The notes under the pieces were generated by a model, which saw only the letters and a list, made by a program, of their open reading frames with translations, did no database searches and had not been told where the DNA came from. This document shows positions 44,784 through 55,428 of a DNA stretch of 64,000 nt, piece after piece. Source of the DNA: Bacteroidaceae bacterium (GTDB lineage: Bacteria; Bacteroidota; Bacteroidia; Bacteroidales; Bacteroidaceae); contig JAFRQD010000058.1 in NCBI GenBank assembly GCA_017428785.1, forward strand, positions 1 through 64,000. Reading direction: 5' to 3'. Made by a program: the position numbers and the translations under genes. The first letter of the stretch is position 1. Each line of letters starts with the position of its first letter.

Positions 44784-45617
44784 TCATTTCATAGCTTCTT
44801 CTATTAACATCGCGGCTACTAACACCACAACAACCAGCACAAATAAAAGCACCACAGTCAGCATGATAGCCAGGATGTTGAGCAAGGTGCTCTTCATCCA
44901 GCCAATGCCTAAAAGCTGCTTATATATTATCACAACATACACCAAAGCCGCAATCTGATAGATGTATGACAAGATTCCCTCTGCCCCCTCTATCAGACAA
45001 ACGGGAAGAAGAATGATGGATATCATCATTTGCAGACAGGAATGGAACATCTGAGTGTAGAATTGCTCGGTATAATTCAAAGGGAGCATCGCTCCATCCG
45101 GGCGCTGAATCTTTGTGCGGAAAAACACATGATAAGGGAAGACGGACAGGAATGCGAAGAAAAACGTTCCGTATAATTTATTGTCATGAAGCGTATTGAC
45201 ATATCTTATCAAAAAGCCTATGGATGCAGAATCCTTAAATTCATCCAGCGAACCCAAGTCTAATTCTGCCATTTCGTCGAAGATAGATGTACTGACGCCC
45301 AAGACATAGGAAACGATGGCATACGTCGTGATGACATAAACAAACATCTGCAAGGGATTGTAATACCTGGCGCGTTTGCCCATCAGATAGTTTCGAACCA
45401 TGATGCCCGGCCGGACGAAGAGGTCGCGGCAAGTGTTCACGACCTTACTGTCGCCGCCGACAAAGGGACTGACAACGTTCTTGAACAACTCGACAGACTG
45501 CAAGCGTTTGGTATTGGCCTTCTGTCCGCAATGAGGACAGAACTGCCCCTTGAATGTGTTTCCGCAGTTCAGGCACTGGGTTCTCTTTTCTTCTGTTTTC
45601 ATACTACGCTGTTCCAT
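44784..45617 (-). CDS. DUF3667 membrane protein with N-terminal zinc ribbon
   Basis: A 277-residue protein. The N-terminal zinc ribbon CLNCGNTFKGQFCPHCGQKA is followed by the DUF3667 signature RDLFVRPGIMVRNYLMGKRA and YYNPLQMFVYV. Then come about five transmembrane helices, the last being a run of valines and leucines (LTVVLLFVLVVVVLVAAMLI). The family is widespread in Bacteroidota with no assigned function. The start at 45617 overlaps the TrmO gene end by 14 nt and has an AGGA-like sequence before it; ATG 45602 is an alternative. Confidence 0.85.
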   Translation of the reverse strand: MEQRSMKTEEKRTQCLNCGNTFKGQFCPHCGQKANTKRLQSVELFKNVVSPFVGGDSKVVNTCRDLFVRPGIMVRNYLMGKRARYYNPLQMFVYVITTYAIVSYVLGVSTSIFDEMAELDLGSLDEFKDSASIGFLIRYVNTLHDNKLYGTFFFAFLSVFPYHVFFRTKIQRPDGAMLPLNYTEQFYTQMFHSCLQMMISIILLPVCLIEGAEGILSYIYQIAALVYVVIIYKQLLGIGWMKSTLLNILAIMLTVVLLFVLVVVVLVAAMLIEEAMK

Positions 45618-46296
45618 TGTTTCCTATCCATACTTCAATACTGTCTTCATCCACACGGAACTTCACCTCTTTACCGGCAAACTCCATTGCATAGATACGC
45701 TCCGCATCGTCATGATAATGGGGCCGCGGGTCGGAAAGAAGCACCTCCCGAAGCGCCTCGACATGTTCCTCATCAAAAGCAGACAAGAGTTCTTCACTGA
45801 AATGGACCGTTCTCCCCCGAAAGGGAGTCGGAGAGTCTGTAAAACCGGCAAGGGCATCCGGATGACTGTCGGTAAAGGGCAAGTAGGGTTTGATGTCGAA
45901 GATAGGCGTGCCGTCCATAAGATCTGCGCCTTCAACCACTATTACAGGACCTTCCGGAGTGTGCAGGTCAATGCCAATAATGCGCACTGAGGAGAGGCCT
46001 ATATTGTTAGGTCTGAACGGACTTCGCGTGGCAAAGACACCCATTCTGCGATTGCCGCCAAGCCGAGGAGGACGGACAGTAGGCCGCCAGCCCTCGCTAT
46101 CCCGCCGAGCTTCACTGAAGTCCCAAAGCAGCCAGATGTGGCTGAAGCCCTCAAGACCTCGCAAAGCCTCAGGGTCGCGATACGCCTTCTCGAAGACAAT
46201 CCTGCCCTTCAATCCCTTGACAAGGCCGCTTTGACGAGGCACGCCGAACTTCGTGGGGAAATCCGTCTCAATGTGTGCTATGGGTTTTACTTCCAT
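45604..46296 (-). CDS. trmO: tRNA (N6-threonylcarbamoyladenosine37-N6)-methyltransferase TrmO-like
   Basis: A 230-residue protein of the TrmO/YaeB/VirR family. Motifs include [36 protein letters not shown], the loop RMGVFATRSPFRPNNIGLSS and LLDGTPIFDIKPYLP-like YDIKPYLPFTDSH. The family uses S-adenosylmethionine to methylate t6A37 in tRNA decoding ACY codons. Length matches E. coli TrmO (235). The gene overlaps the MATE gene upstream by 29 nt and the DUF3667 gene downstream, so all three are probably translated from one transcript. Confidence 0.9.
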   Translation of the reverse strand: MEVKPIAHIETDFPTKFGVPRQSGLVKGLKGRIVFEKAYRDPEALRGLEGFSHIWLLWDFSEARRDSEGWRPTVRPPRLGGNRRMGVFATRSPFRPNNIGLSSVRIIGIDLHTPEGPVIVVEGADLMDGTPIFDIKPYLPFTDSHPDALAGFTDSPTPFRGRTVHFSEELLSAFDEEHVEALREVLLSDPRPHYHDDAERIYAMEFAGKEVKFRVDEDSIEVWIGNNGTA

Positions 46297-47608
46297 TTCT
46301 AAACTCTCTATAATAAAGTAATCCTGCCGTCGTCAAGCCGAAAGGAAACGCCATCCAGACGCCTACAAGGCCCCAACTGCAGATAAAGCCGAAGATGTAG
46401 CCAAGCGGCAACGAGATAACAATGTATGCCACGAAGGCTATCCATATCATTGCCTTTACACGGGCTATGCCTCGAAGGGCATTGGCATACGTGCTTTGCA
46501 TGGCATCGCCAAACTGGAAGAGCAAGAAAGGTACAGCAATCATTGCCACGAGAGCAACAACCTCTGTCGTGTTCGTAAAGAGCAAGCCCACCTTGTTGCG
46601 CAGCAGCAGCAAGGGAATACCCTCGATGAGCGCTATGAGCCAGCACAAGCGAAGACCTGCCGCAGCCACTTCGCGCGTCTCTTCCATCTCGCCTGAACCT
46701 CGATAATAACTTACCTGAACCGCCACTGCTGCCGACAACCCATAATAGAGCATGAAGAAGAGTTGGCTGATGGTTATCATGATCTGATGTGCAGCCAAAG
46801 CCGTCGCCCCAAGCCAACCGACATAGATGGCACTGAAGCTGAACGAGGCAGTTTCCATTCCAAGCTGCAAAGCCACAGGCCAACCCAGGCGATGCAACTC
46901 TATCTGGCTTGCCTTGCTTATTCTGCTCTTATGAAGATCTCGGCGATAAAGGTCGTAACGCTTGGTAAGATGGAACACACATGCCATCAGAATCAGCTGC
47001 ATCAATCGGCTCAACAAAGTGGCAAGTCCTGCTCCAAACAAACCCATCTCCGGCAAACCACAATGGCCAAAGATGAGGAGCCAGTTGCCAAAGATATTGA
47101 GGATGTTGGCTACGAGGATTATCCACATTGGCATCGCGGTGTCCTGAATGCCGTCGCTGAACTGCTTATAGGCATTGAAGACCATCAAGGGCAACATGCT
47201 CAGCAACAACGTCAGCAGATAAGGTCGGACTAATGGCATGAGTTCTCGGGGCAAGCCCAGCCAAGGGAGTATTGCGAAAAGCAGTCCTGCAAGCAGCATC
47301 ATCAGCAGTCCCACTCCCGAACATGCAAAGAGTCCGTTCTTGAGTTTACCGGCAATGGCATGCACCCTACCCTGTCCCAGCAAGGAACCCACAATAGGTG
47401 TAAGTCCATAGGAAAAGCCCATGCCGCCTACAACGAGCAGAGCCAGGATGTTGTTCACGAAGCCAGCGGCGGCAAGCTCTTTCGTTCCATAATGCCCCAC
47501 CATAAACGTATCGGCGAGCCCCATCACGATGGTGCTCATTTGGCCCATCATGATTGGCACGCCGATGCGTAAAAGGTCCGAATAATGTGATGTCTTTATG
47601 CGAACCAC
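46268..47608 (-). CDS. MATE family efflux transporter
   Basis: Twelve hydrophobic segments and the MATE opening [15 protein letters not shown], then [24 protein letters not shown] start at 47608 gives 446 residues, normal for the family. It lies within the last codons of glgP. The open frame extends to 47671, but that part is glgP in another frame. Family members export drugs or cations by sodium or proton antiport; the substrate is not deducible. Base overlaps at both ends indicate tight coupling with glgP and trmO. Confidence 0.85.
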   Translation of the reverse strand: MVRIKTSHYSDLLRIGVPIMMGQMSTIVMGLADTFMVGHYGTKELAAAGFVNNILALLVVGGMGFSYGLTPIVGSLLGQGRVHAIAGKLKNGLFACSGVGLLMMLLAGLLFAILPWLGLPRELMPLVRPYLLTLLLSMLPLMVFNAYKQFSDGIQDTAMPMWIILVANILNIFGNWLLIFGHCGLPEMGLFGAGLATLLSRLMQLILMACVFHLTKRYDLYRRDLHKSRISKASQIELHRLGWPVALQLGMETASFSFSAIYVGWLGATALAAHQIMITISQLFFMLYYGLSAAVAVQVSYYRGSGEMEETREVAAAGLRLCWLIALIEGIPLLLLRNKVGLLFTNTTEVVALVAMIAVPFLLFQFGDAMQSTYANALRGIARVKAMIWIAFVAYIVISLPLGYIFGFICSWGLVGVWMAFPFGLTTAGLLYYREFRNGSKTHSTH

Positions 47609-50160
47609 TTCACATAACAGAAGTCCTGACGGTGCGGCAGGTTCTCGTTCTTGGGATAGATGCGGTAGCAAACCTTGAAGCTGCCCGCATTGTCTATGCT
47701 GTGGGAAGCAGCGAAGGTGTATTTGTTGCCGTCGCGACCTTTCAGCTCGAAGGGCACAACCTGATAGACATGGTCTTCACCCTCCTTATCTGTAACGAGC
47801 GTCACAGCTTCCACTCCAATGGCATTGTCCAAGCCGGCCTCGTCAACAACAACCTCGATGTTGTACTTCTTGCCTGCCTCAATATTGCCTGTCATCACGT
47901 CGTCGCACCTATTGATGCTAACGACTTTGACAGCATCCCAACGCTCGGCAACAGCTTCCTTCCAGAGAGCTATCTCCTTGGCGAGCTGGCAGCCATTGGC
48001 CTGTAACCGCTGCGAACGGTCGCGAAGCTTATTATAGAAGCGGCTGTAGTAGTCGTCGAGCTGACGCTTCATGGTGTAATGCGGAGCAATCTGGGCGATA
48101 GAATTCTTGATGACCTTAATCCAGCCTTCCGAAATTCCCTTCTTATTCTTATTATAATATAAAGGAAGAATCTCGTTCTCTAAGAGGGAGTAGATGGTTG
48201 CAGCATCAAGGCGGTCTTGATACTCTTGGTTCTCATAGGTACGATGTTCTGTGAGAGCCCATCCTGCACCTTCGCGATAGCCCTCAAGCCACCAGCCATC
48301 CTTCACACTGAGGTTGACAACACCATTCATCTCGGCCTTCTCGCCAGATGTTCCACTGGCTTCCAAGGGACGAGTAGGTGTGTTCATCCAGATATCCACT
48401 CCGCTAACAAGGCGGCGAGCCAACAGGAAGTCGTAATCCTCTACGAAGATAATCTTTGCCTGGAACTCGGGACGTTGGCTTATCTCGTAAATCTTCTTGA
48501 TGAGTCCCTGACCAGCTCCGTCGGCAGGATGTGCCTTGCCGGCAAAGAGGAAGATGACAGGACGCTCGGGATTGTTGACTATCTTGCTGAGACGCTCCAG
48601 GTCTGTGAAGAGCAGATGAGCACGCTTGTAAGTAGCAAAGCGACGGCAGAAACCTACAACCAATGCATTGGGGTTGAAGCTTTCAATGAGCTTGACAACT
48701 CGCTGCGGGTCGCCTTGGTTCTTCAGCCATGTTTCCTTGTACTGCTCGCTGACATACTTGAAGAGTTTCTGCTTCAAAGCCTGACGAGTGGCCCATATTT
48801 CCTCATCGGGACAATTGTATATACCGTGCCAGATTTCCTCGTTCGACTGATCGCTGAGATGCTTTGCGTCGAAATATTTGGCATAGACCTGACGCCATTC
48901 TGTAGCGCACCATGTCGGGAAGTGAACGCCGTTAGTGACATAACCGACATGGCTCTCTTCCGGATAATAGCCAGACCAGATGTTGTTGAACATCTTCTTG
49001 CTGACCTCGCCATGCAGCCAGCTCACACCGTTTACCTCCTGACAAGTGTTGCAAGCGAATGTGCTCATGCAGAACTTCTCGCTGTGGTCGTCAGGGTTCG
49101 TGCGGCCCATACCGATGAATTCATCCCAACTGATGCCAAGCATCTGAGGATATCCGCTCATGTACTTGCCGAAGAGGTCCTCGGCGAAGTAGTCGTGGCC
49201 GGCAGGTACGGGAGTGTGTACGGTATAGAGGGAAGAGGCACGAACAATTTCAAGTGCTTGGTTGAAGGTCAGGCCTTCACGGATGTAGTCGCACAGACGC
49301 TGCAAGTTGCAGAGCGCAGCATGGCCCTCGTTGCAATGATAGACGTCCTTCTTGATGCCAAGCTTCTTGAGAAGCAGCATGCCGCCGATGCCGAGCAGTA
49401 TCTCCTGCTTCAGGCGATTCTCCCAGTCGCCGCCATAGAGGGCATGAGTGATGGGCTTGTCGAACTCGGAGTTCAGCTCGTTGTCGGTGTCAAGCAAATA
49501 CAGCTTTACACGACCTACATTGACGCGCCAAACGTATGCATGCACATGATAGTTCATATAAGGAACATCGATGACCAACGGCGTGCCGTCCTCGTTCATC
49601 TGCTGTTCGATAGGAAGCGATCCGAAGTTCTGAGCTTCGTAGTTGGCAATCTGCTGCCCATCCATCGCCAAGCTCTGGGTGAAGTAGCCATAACGATAAA
49701 GGAAGCCTACGGCGCACATATCGACGTTGGAGTCGGATGCCTCCTTCACATAGTCGCCGGCCAACATTCCCAGACCGCCGCTATAAATCTTCAGAGCAGA
49801 ATGTATGCCGTACTCCATGCAGAAATATGCAACAGAGGGACGCTTGTGGTCTGGCTCAACGTCCATATACTTACGGAACATTGCATAGACATCACTGATG
49901 CGCTTCATCAGCTTCTTGTCCTTTACAATCTCTTCCTTACGGCTGAAGCTCAGACGTTCCAAGAGAGCTACGGGATTATGCTTTACATTGCGATAGAGGT
50001 CTGGGTCGAGATCACGGAACAGGTCGCGAGCCTCGTAGTTCCACACCCACCACATATTGTGGGCGAGTTCTACGAGTTTGCCGAGTTCGGCAGGCATGTT
50101 GCCTTTGACAATGACAGGCTTCCAGCTGGGCTGATTTGCGTTACTTGCTTTAATTTTCAT
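47596..50160 (-). CDS. glgP: Alpha-glucan phosphorylase
   Basis: An 854-residue GT35 enzyme with an N-terminal DUF3417 segment ([22 protein letters not shown]). The core includes [20 protein letters not shown], the HVHNEGHAAL-like region [32 protein letters not shown] and the pyridoxal phosphate region [18 protein letters not shown]. It releases glucose-1-phosphate from glycogen or maltodextrin. It follows the glycogen synthase gene by 11 nt, pairing synthesis and breakdown in one operon, an arrangement frequent in Bacteroidota. Confidence 0.93.
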   Translation of the reverse strand: MKIKASNANQPSWKPVIVKGNMPAELGKLVELAHNMWWVWNYEARDLFRDLDPDLYRNVKHNPVALLERLSFSRKEEIVKDKKLMKRISDVYAMFRKYMDVEPDHKRPSVAYFCMEYGIHSALKIYSGGLGMLAGDYVKEASDSNVDMCAVGFLYRYGYFTQSLAMDGQQIANYEAQNFGSLPIEQQMNEDGTPLVIDVPYMNYHVHAYVWRVNVGRVKLYLLDTDNELNSEFDKPITHALYGGDWENRLKQEILLGIGGMLLLKKLGIKKDVYHCNEGHAALCNLQRLCDYIREGLTFNQALEIVRASSLYTVHTPVPAGHDYFAEDLFGKYMSGYPQMLGISWDEFIGMGRTNPDDHSEKFCMSTFACNTCQEVNGVSWLHGEVSKKMFNNIWSGYYPEESHVGYVTNGVHFPTWCATEWRQVYAKYFDAKHLSDQSNEEIWHGIYNCPDEEIWATRQALKQKLFKYVSEQYKETWLKNQGDPQRVVKLIESFNPNALVVGFCRRFATYKRAHLLFTDLERLSKIVNNPERPVIFLFAGKAHPADGAGQGLIKKIYEISQRPEFQAKIIFVEDYDFLLARRLVSGVDIWMNTPTRPLEASGTSGEKAEMNGVVNLSVKDGWWLEGYREGAGWALTEHRTYENQEYQDRLDAATIYSLLENEILPLYYNKNKKGISEGWIKVIKNSIAQIAPHYTMKRQLDDYYSRFYNKLRDRSQRLQANGCQLAKEIALWKEAVAERWDAVKVVSINRCDDVMTGNIEAGKKYNIEVVVDEAGLDNAIGVEAVTLVTDKEGEDHVYQVVPFELKGRDGNKYTFAASHSIDNAGSFKVCYRIYPKNENLPHRQDFCYVKWFA

Positions 50161-50171
50161 ATTATTATAGG

Positions 50172-51833
50172 TTATTTGATTATTCTTTCTTTTGCCTTTC
50201 GCAGAGCGAAGTCGTAGGCATCATAGTAGTATGTAATAAAGTTCTTCCAAAGTGCTTTCTCAGAGAGGCTGGCAGCATTGCGACGCGCTTTATCGACACT
50301 TTTCCTGTCGAAGGCGGAATAACGGGCGATGGTAGCACTGAGCTGCTCGGCAACTTCCTGAGCATTGTAGTCGTTTCGGGTGATGACTTCCACGCCATCT
50401 TCAAGCTTACTGTCACGACCAATGCTTGTGCTCGCCCAGACACCAAAGCCGCTGAGGGAGGTGGTGATGCAGGGAACATGGAAAGCGACTGCCTCGAGCG
50501 GCGTATAGCCCCAAGGTTCATAGTATGAGGGATAGGCTGCGAGGTCATCGCCGATGAGGAGGTCGTAGTAGGGCATCTGGAAAATGCCGTCGTTACCATC
50601 AAGATAACAGGGAACGAAGATGACCTTCACGGGGCTTTGCTTGTCGTTCTTCATGCCATGAGAACGCAGGAAGCCCAGTACGGGGTCGTTCCAAGGTTCG
50701 TAGAGGTTGTGGGTGATAACGGGGTCGGGCAATGGCTCGTTGTATGTCCATCCCAGTTTGAGGCGCTCCTGCAGGTCGGTTCGAGGGCTTTCCACCCACG
50801 CCGGAACCTGAATGAGCATGAGGACTTGGCGCTGCAAATCGCTGTCGTACAGACTTCTATAGGCTGCTTCGAGGAAGACGTCGATGCCCTTGTTGCGATA
50901 CTCATAGCGGCCGCTTGTGGCTACGATGAGTGTGTCGTCGGTGAACTCGGCGCCCGTCAGGGCATTGGCCACCTGCAGTATCTTGGCTCTTGCCTCGCGA
51001 CGATGCTTTGTGAAGGCTGCTCCTTTGGGTACGAAGTCTGCTTCGAAACCATTAGGAAGGACGACGTCGGGTTGCTTGTCGAGCAGTTCTGCACACTCTC
51101 TGCCCGTCACATCGCTGACAGTCGTAAAGCAATCGACATTATGAGCAGCCTGTCGCTCCACACTATGCTTTGCCTCCATATTGAGTTCGGCAGCCATTTG
51201 CGTGCCGTTGTAGGCCCAAAGATAATCGTAGAGCGGCTTGTTGTTGCCGGCAATACTGCGGCCGATGCTTGTGGCATGAGTAGTGAAAATGGTTGCTATC
51301 TCTGGCACATTCTTGCGGACGTAGAGGGCTCCGAGACAGGTCATCCATTCGTGAGCCTGATAGACGGCCTTCTTCTTTGCGCCGAGGTTGCAGCGATAGA
51401 AACTCTCTACCACAAGGGCGGCGGCATAGCTGAACATGCTTGCCTCGTCGTAGTCGCCGTAGGCATGCAGGCTATCCACTCCGAAATCCTCCCAAGCGGC
51501 ACCATAAAGCTCGTTCTTCTTCTCGAAATAAGGCTGGAAATCTACAAGCACGACACAAGGCTTGCCTGGGATGTTCCAACGGCCTGTGCGGATACGAAGG
51601 CCTGCTTCTGCAGCCACCTTAACCCACGAACGCCACATTTTGTTGTCTTCCAGAAAGAGAGGATTCTCTTTGTCCTGCCAGAGGTCGGGGCCTATGAACA
51701 GAAGTTTGTCGGGGAATTGCTCTTGGAGCGTCTTGGCACGAGTGGAAAGCACCGTATAGATGCCACCCATCTTGTTACAAACCTCCCAACTGCTCTCGAA
51801 AATAAAGTCTGGAACCAATCTCTTTTCTCTCAT
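50172..51833 (-). CDS. glgA: Glycogen synthase, GT3 type
   Basis: Start [19 protein letters not shown] at 51833, giving 553 residues; an upstream in-frame ATG (51875) overlaps the promoter. Sequence features are those of the eukaryotic-like GT3 group and not bacterial GT5: [64 protein letters not shown] and the C-terminal [20 protein letters not shown]. It elongates alpha-1,4-glucan, using UDP-glucose in the eukaryotic members. First gene of a five-gene minus-strand run. Confidence 0.92.
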   Translation of the reverse strand: MREKRLVPDFIFESSWEVCNKMGGIYTVLSTRAKTLQEQFPDKLLFIGPDLWQDKENPLFLEDNKMWRSWVKVAAEAGLRIRTGRWNIPGKPCVVLVDFQPYFEKKNELYGAAWEDFGVDSLHAYGDYDEASMFSYAAALVVESFYRCNLGAKKKAVYQAHEWMTCLGALYVRKNVPEIATIFTTHATSIGRSIAGNNKPLYDYLWAYNGTQMAAELNMEAKHSVERQAAHNVDCFTTVSDVTGRECAELLDKQPDVVLPNGFEADFVPKGAAFTKHRREARAKILQVANALTGAEFTDDTLIVATSGRYEYRNKGIDVFLEAAYRSLYDSDLQRQVLMLIQVPAWVESPRTDLQERLKLGWTYNEPLPDPVITHNLYEPWNDPVLGFLRSHGMKNDKQSPVKVIFVPCYLDGNDGIFQMPYYDLLIGDDLAAYPSYYEPWGYTPLEAVAFHVPCITTSLSGFGVWASTSIGRDSKLEDGVEVITRNDYNAQEVAEQLSATIARYSAFDRKSVDKARRNAASLSEKALWKNFITYYYDAYDFALRKAKERIIK

Positions 51834-51861
51834 TAACAACGCTTTTTCCTTATTTTGCGCG

Positions 51862-51869
51862 CAAAGGTA
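51862..51869 (-). promoter_or_regulatory. -7 box for the glycogen operon
   Basis: TACCTTTG on the minus strand, 28 nt before the chosen glgA start. A -33 box is not evident. Confidence 0.5.
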
Positions 51870-51955
51870 CAACAATTTATGTTAAAAAAGAAACCTTTTG
51901 TGCTTTTTATCTATAATAATAATGTGTTTGCGTTACAACATAATACTTTTTTCAT

Positions 51956-51963
51956 TATCTTTG
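51956..51963 (+). promoter_or_regulatory. -7 box for the cytochrome/sugar-oxidation cassette
   Basis: TATCTTTG on the plus strand, 28 nt upstream of the ATG at 51992. A TTTG at 51927-51930 is 25 nt away, longer than normal. Confidence 0.45.
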
Positions 51964-51977
51964 TAGGGGTTTAACGA

Positions 51978-52043
51978 CATAACAGGCCTAAATGCAAAAC
52001 TACACACGCCTAAATGGCAAACTACACACGCGAAGATTGGCAA
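51978..52043. repeat. 22-bp-period repeat array (copy H), entering a coding region
   Basis: Three units begin at 51978, 52000 and 52022 (for example CTACACACGCCTAAATGGCA). Unlike other copies, this one overlaps a reading frame, encoding the first residues of the next gene. Confidence 0.75.
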
Positions 52044-52441
52044 TAACTGCTGTTATGTTTGCAATCTTCACTGCCGTTGTTGGGCAACAACCCTGGAAGC
52101 TCCGGCTGCATTGCCCAGAAGAGAAGATCGACCTTCGACTCGACCTCTACGAGGAGAGCATCGAGGTGCCCGGGCTGGAGGCTTTCGGACCGATGAACGG
52201 ATACATGGACGGCAACATCTACGGCATTTGGTATGTGGCGACTTTCGAAATCAAGGACGACCAGCACGCTACCATTACCATCGCCAACGACCTGGGCAGC
52301 GAGGACCAGAAGCTGACCTTGACGCAAAATGCCGACAGCACCTATCAGCTGAAGTTCCTGGGCTATAATGCCGTGAAGCGTGCACAGGGAAAGAAACTCG
52401 TGAAGATTCCGTCGGAGATGAAAATGATACGCAAGCCATGA
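51992..52441 (+). CDS. Small secreted protein of unknown function
   Basis: A 149-residue protein. The start at 51992 gives MQNYTRLNGKLHTRRLAITA, a basic n-region, then a hydrophobic stretch ending near FTAVVGQQ, a plausible signal peptide whose first residues are encoded by 22-bp repeats. The alternative ATG at 52055 would leave a shorter hydrophobic start. The mature part reads as a small beta-barrel-like or lipocalin-like domain (IYGIWYVATFEIKDDQHATI, LTLTQNADSTYQLKFLGYN). I do not recognise the family. Its stop overlaps the start of the cytochrome fusion gene by 4 nt (ATGA), so the two are coupled. Confidence 0.65.
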   Translation: MQNYTRLNGKLHTRRLAITAVMFAIFTAVVGQQPWKLRLHCPEEKIDLRLDLYEESIEVPGLEAFGPMNGYMDGNIYGIWYVATFEIKDDQHATITIANDLGSEDQKLTLTQNADSTYQLKFLGYNAVKRAQGKKLVKIPSEMKMIRKP

Positions 52442-53949
52442 CAACTCGCAAGAAATACCTCCTCACTGCTCTTGGCGGCACGCTGTTCGGCATCGTGCTG
52501 GTGCTGGCAGCTCTCTACACAAGCAATGTCACCTCGACAAACGAGTCGTGTGCGGCTTGCCACGTGCATCCCGAGGCTGAGACAAGCTGGAAGCAAAGCA
52601 AGCACTACCTGAACAAAAGCGGTGTGCACACGGATTGCGCAGCCTGTCACTTGCCACCGGCCGGCACACCTCAATACTATTGGGCAAAGGCAAAGATTGG
52701 CTTGCACGACATCTGGATGTACCTCACCCACGACAAGGAGGACTTCGACTTCGAGTCGAAGCGGACAGAGGAATACGCTCCCAACATCGTCTTCAACAGT
52801 TCCTGCAAGAAATGCCACTCGAACCTCTTCCCGCAAGAGATCAGCGACGACGGTGTGGCTGCACATCTCTATTATGAGGAGAACGAGGAGAAGCTGGGCT
52901 TGCAATGCGTGACTTGCCACCTGGATGCAGGCCATTTCATTGCGGGCTACAAGCATGAGAAGATGACGATAGCTCCCGTCGATACCACCGGGCCTGTCTT
53001 TACGGAACCTGCCTCCGTGACGAGTTTCTCGAACTTCACAGAGACGATTCCCGGCACCCGTGCCTCCATCAGCATGATTGCTGTGCCTGGCGGCAAGTTC
53101 ACGATGGGCAGCAAGAAGGGCGACAAGTTCAGCCGACCCGACGAATACCCTGCTCACGAGGTCACCGTCTCGCCGTTCTTCATGGGAGAAATGGAGGTGA
53201 CGTGGAACCAATACTGGGCTTTCTATGTGGAGACGATGTCGGAGGGACGCACCAAGCCTGAGGTCATCTATGCCAACAACAACCGTCCCGATGTGGATGC
53301 TGTGGCTGGCCCCACCCCACCTTTCGGCATGCCCGACCAGGGCTGGGGCATGGGAAACCGTCCTGCCATTACGATGACGCACTACGCGGCCGAGACTTTC
53401 TGCCAATGGCTCAGCCTGAAGACGGGCCGACACTATCGTCTGCCGACGGAGGCCGAGTGGGAATATGCTGCACGAGGCGGCACGGACACGCCCTACTTCT
53501 TCGAAGGGAAGCCCTCTTCCTACTCGAGCGAAGGCCTTTGGAACAGCATCTTCGGCACAGACACCACAACCATCAATCGCTACGCCATATATGCCCTCAA
53601 CAGCAAGAACCGCACACAGGAACCTTCGCGAGTGGCGGCCAATCCCTTCGGACTGCGCAACATGCTGGGCAATGTGATGGAGTACTGCCAGGACTGGTAT
53701 GCTGAGGATGCCTACGAAAAAGCAGGCGCGAATGCGGTTGACCCGAAAGGCCCGGCCACGGGCACTGACTATGTGGTGCGCGGCGGCTGTTATCACGACG
53801 ATGCCAGCGAGTTGCGCTGTGCGGCCCGCCGTCACAGCGACTACGAGGCTTGGCTCAAGACCGACCCGCAGAACCCGAAGAGCATCTGGTGGCTCAGCGA
53901 CATGAAAGGCATCGGCTTCAGAGTCGTTTGCGACGATTTCACCAAATAA
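52438..53949 (+). CDS. NapC/NirT-like tetraheme cytochrome fused to a SUMF1/FGE-like domain
   Basis: A 503-residue fusion. Residues 1-29 form an N-terminal membrane anchor (YLLTALGGTLFGIVLVLAAL). Four CxxCH haem sites follow at C38-H42, C67-H71, C123-H127 and C157-H161, in a NapC/NirT-like layout. From about residue 205 there is a full SUMF1 domain: MIAVPGGKFTMGS, MEVTWNQYWAFY, YRLPTEAEWEYAARGG, NMLGNVMEYCQDWY, VVRGGCYHD and GIGFRVVC. NapC-type proteins take electrons from, or give them to, quinol and periplasmic partners. SUMF1 domains include formylglycine-generating and EgtB-like oxidases. The next genes encode exported sugar-oxidising candidates. The function of the fusion is inferred only. 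Confidence 0.85.
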   Translation: MTTRKKYLLTALGGTLFGIVLVLAALYTSNVTSTNESCAACHVHPEAETSWKQSKHYLNKSGVHTDCAACHLPPAGTPQYYWAKAKIGLHDIWMYLTHDKEDFDFESKRTEEYAPNIVFNSSCKKCHSNLFPQEISDDGVAAHLYYEENEEKLGLQCVTCHLDAGHFIAGYKHEKMTIAPVDTTGPVFTEPASVTSFSNFTETIPGTRASISMIAVPGGKFTMGSKKGDKFSRPDEYPAHEVTVSPFFMGEMEVTWNQYWAFYVETMSEGRTKPEVIYANNNRPDVDAVAGPTPPFGMPDQGWGMGNRPAITMTHYAAETFCQWLSLKTGRHYRLPTEAEWEYAARGGTDTPYFFEGKPSSYSSEGLWNSIFGTDTTTINRYAIYALNSKNRTQEPSRVAANPFGLRNMLGNVMEYCQDWYAEDAYEKAGANAVDPKGPATGTDYVVRGGCYHDDASELRCAARRHSDYEAWLKTDPQNPKSIWWLSDMKGIGFRVVCDDFTK

Positions 53950-53991
53950 CGATATAACGTAATAACGTAATAACGACAAAAAAACAAAATT

Positions 53992-55338
53992 ATGAAAGAA
54001 CAATCCATGAGCAGGCGCAGTTTCTTGACTGGCGCCGCTACCGTCGGAGCGGCTGCTGTGGCTGCTCCCGCACTCCTTGCCAGCTGCTCTGGCAATGGTA
54101 ACAAACTCACGCCTCTCAAGAAGGAAGGCGAATATTATGTACCCGAACTCCCTGACAAGGCTATCGACGGACCGGAGCTGAAGGTTGGTCTCGTCGGTTG
54201 CGGCGGACGCGGAAGCGGTGCCATCATCAACCTGCTCGATGCTGCCGACAACATCAAGGTCGTGGCGCTGGGCGATGTCTTCGAAGACAGGCTGAACGAT
54301 GTGCGCAACCGTCTCATCAACGAGCGCCAGCAGGAAGTGCCTCAGGACAAGTGCTTTGTTGGCTTCGACGCCTACAAGCAGGTCATCGACTCGGGTGTCG
54401 ATATGGTTATCCTCACCACGCCTCCCGTCTTCCGTCCCGAGATGTTCAAGTACGCTACGGAGAAGGGCGTGCACTCTTTCCTCGAGAAGCCCATCGCTGT
54501 CGATGCCAAGGGCTATCGTTCTGTCATGGCAACTGCCAAGCAGGCTCAGGCAAAGGGTTTGAGCGTTGTGGTTGGCACACAGCGTCACCACGAGCGTCGC
54601 TATGTGGAAGCCAACAAGCAGATTCAGGCAGGACTCATCGGCGAAATTACCGGCGGCAACGTTTACTGGAATCAGGGCATGCTGTGGTATCGTCAGCGCG
54701 AGGCAGGCTGGACGGACATGGAGTGGAACATCCGCGACTGGGTGAACTGGAAGTGGCTCTCGGGCGACCATATCATCGAGCAGCACGTCCACAACATCGA
54801 CGTCTTCCTCTGGATGAGCGGCCTGAAGCCCGTCAGCGCAACGGCATTCGGCTCACGCCAGCGCCGCGTCACAGGCGACCAGTATGACTTCTTCAGCACC
54901 GACTTCACAATGGAGAACGGCATACACATGCACTCGATGTGCCGCCAGATTGACGGTTGCAGCAGCAAGGTGAGCGAGTTCATCCAGGGCAGCAAGGGCA
55001 GCTGGGACAGCGAGACAAACGAGATAAAGGACCTGCAGGGCAACGTTATCTGGAAGTACGACGACGAAAAGGCTAAGCAGGAGTTCCAAGTGCACGACCC
55101 CTACACGCTGGAGCATGTGGATTGGGTGAACCACATCCGCAAAGGCACAGCCCACGAGGAGGCAACAGACAACGCCATCTCCTGCATGGCTGGCATCATG
55201 GGACGCGAGGCTGCCTACACCGGTCAGACCGTCACATGGGACGAGATGACACAGTCGCCGCAGGACTTCCTGCCCGAGAAACTCGAACTCGGCCCGCTCG
55301 ACCTGGCCTCGATGACAGTGCCCGTGCCTGGCAAGTAA
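53992..55338 (+). CDS. Tat-exported Gfo/Idh/MocA family oxidoreductase (lipoprotein)
   Basis: A 448-residue protein with a twin-arginine signal (MSRRSFLTGAATVGAAAVAA) ending in LLASC, a lipobox, so it is probably a Tat-exported lipoprotein. The nucleotide-binding loop is VGLVGCGGRGSGAI and the catalytic lysine motif is FLEKPIAVDAKGY. Tat use fits export of a protein folded around NAD(P). Family members oxidise or epimerise sugars and inositols, often at C3. It follows the cytochrome-SUMF1 gene by 42 nt and precedes an exported sugar isomerase. It probably oxidises a glycoside in the periplasm, with cofactor recycling within the enzyme or through a redox partner. Confidence 0.87.
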   Translation: MKEQSMSRRSFLTGAATVGAAAVAAPALLASCSGNGNKLTPLKKEGEYYVPELPDKAIDGPELKVGLVGCGGRGSGAIINLLDAADNIKVVALGDVFEDRLNDVRNRLINERQQEVPQDKCFVGFDAYKQVIDSGVDMVILTTPPVFRPEMFKYATEKGVHSFLEKPIAVDAKGYRSVMATAKQAQAKGLSVVVGTQRHHERRYVEANKQIQAGLIGEITGGNVYWNQGMLWYRQREAGWTDMEWNIRDWVNWKWLSGDHIIEQHVHNIDVFLWMSGLKPVSATAFGSRQRRVTGDQYDFFSTDFTMENGIHMHSMCRQIDGCSSKVSEFIQGSKGSWDSETNEIKDLQGNVIWKYDDEKAKQEFQVHDPYTLEHVDWVNHIRKGTAHEEATDNAISCMAGIMGREAAYTGQTVTWDEMTQSPQDFLPEKLELGPLDLASMTVPVPGK

Positions 55339-55351
55339 AAAGCCACCTTAC

Positions 55352-55371
55352 AGCTCCCCTCCCCTGGGGAG
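55352..55371 (+). terminator. Short stem-loop between oxidoreductase and isomerase genes
   Basis: GCTCCCC and GGGGAGC (7 bp) around TCCCCT, without a U-run. It could attenuate transcription or protect an mRNA end rather than terminate. Confidence 0.3.
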
Positions 55372-55428
55372 CACCTTCAATTCAGAACAATCAGAGCACT
55401 CAGAAAACTCAGAGAAATCAGAAAAACT

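Noticed and set aside
48217..50217. 666-codon plus-strand frame opposite glgP
   Set aside because: It is the antisense frame of a conserved enzyme with strong codon bias; the translation has no recognisable domain. The same applies to 42414-44567 opposite GH92 and 32707-33744 opposite glnN.
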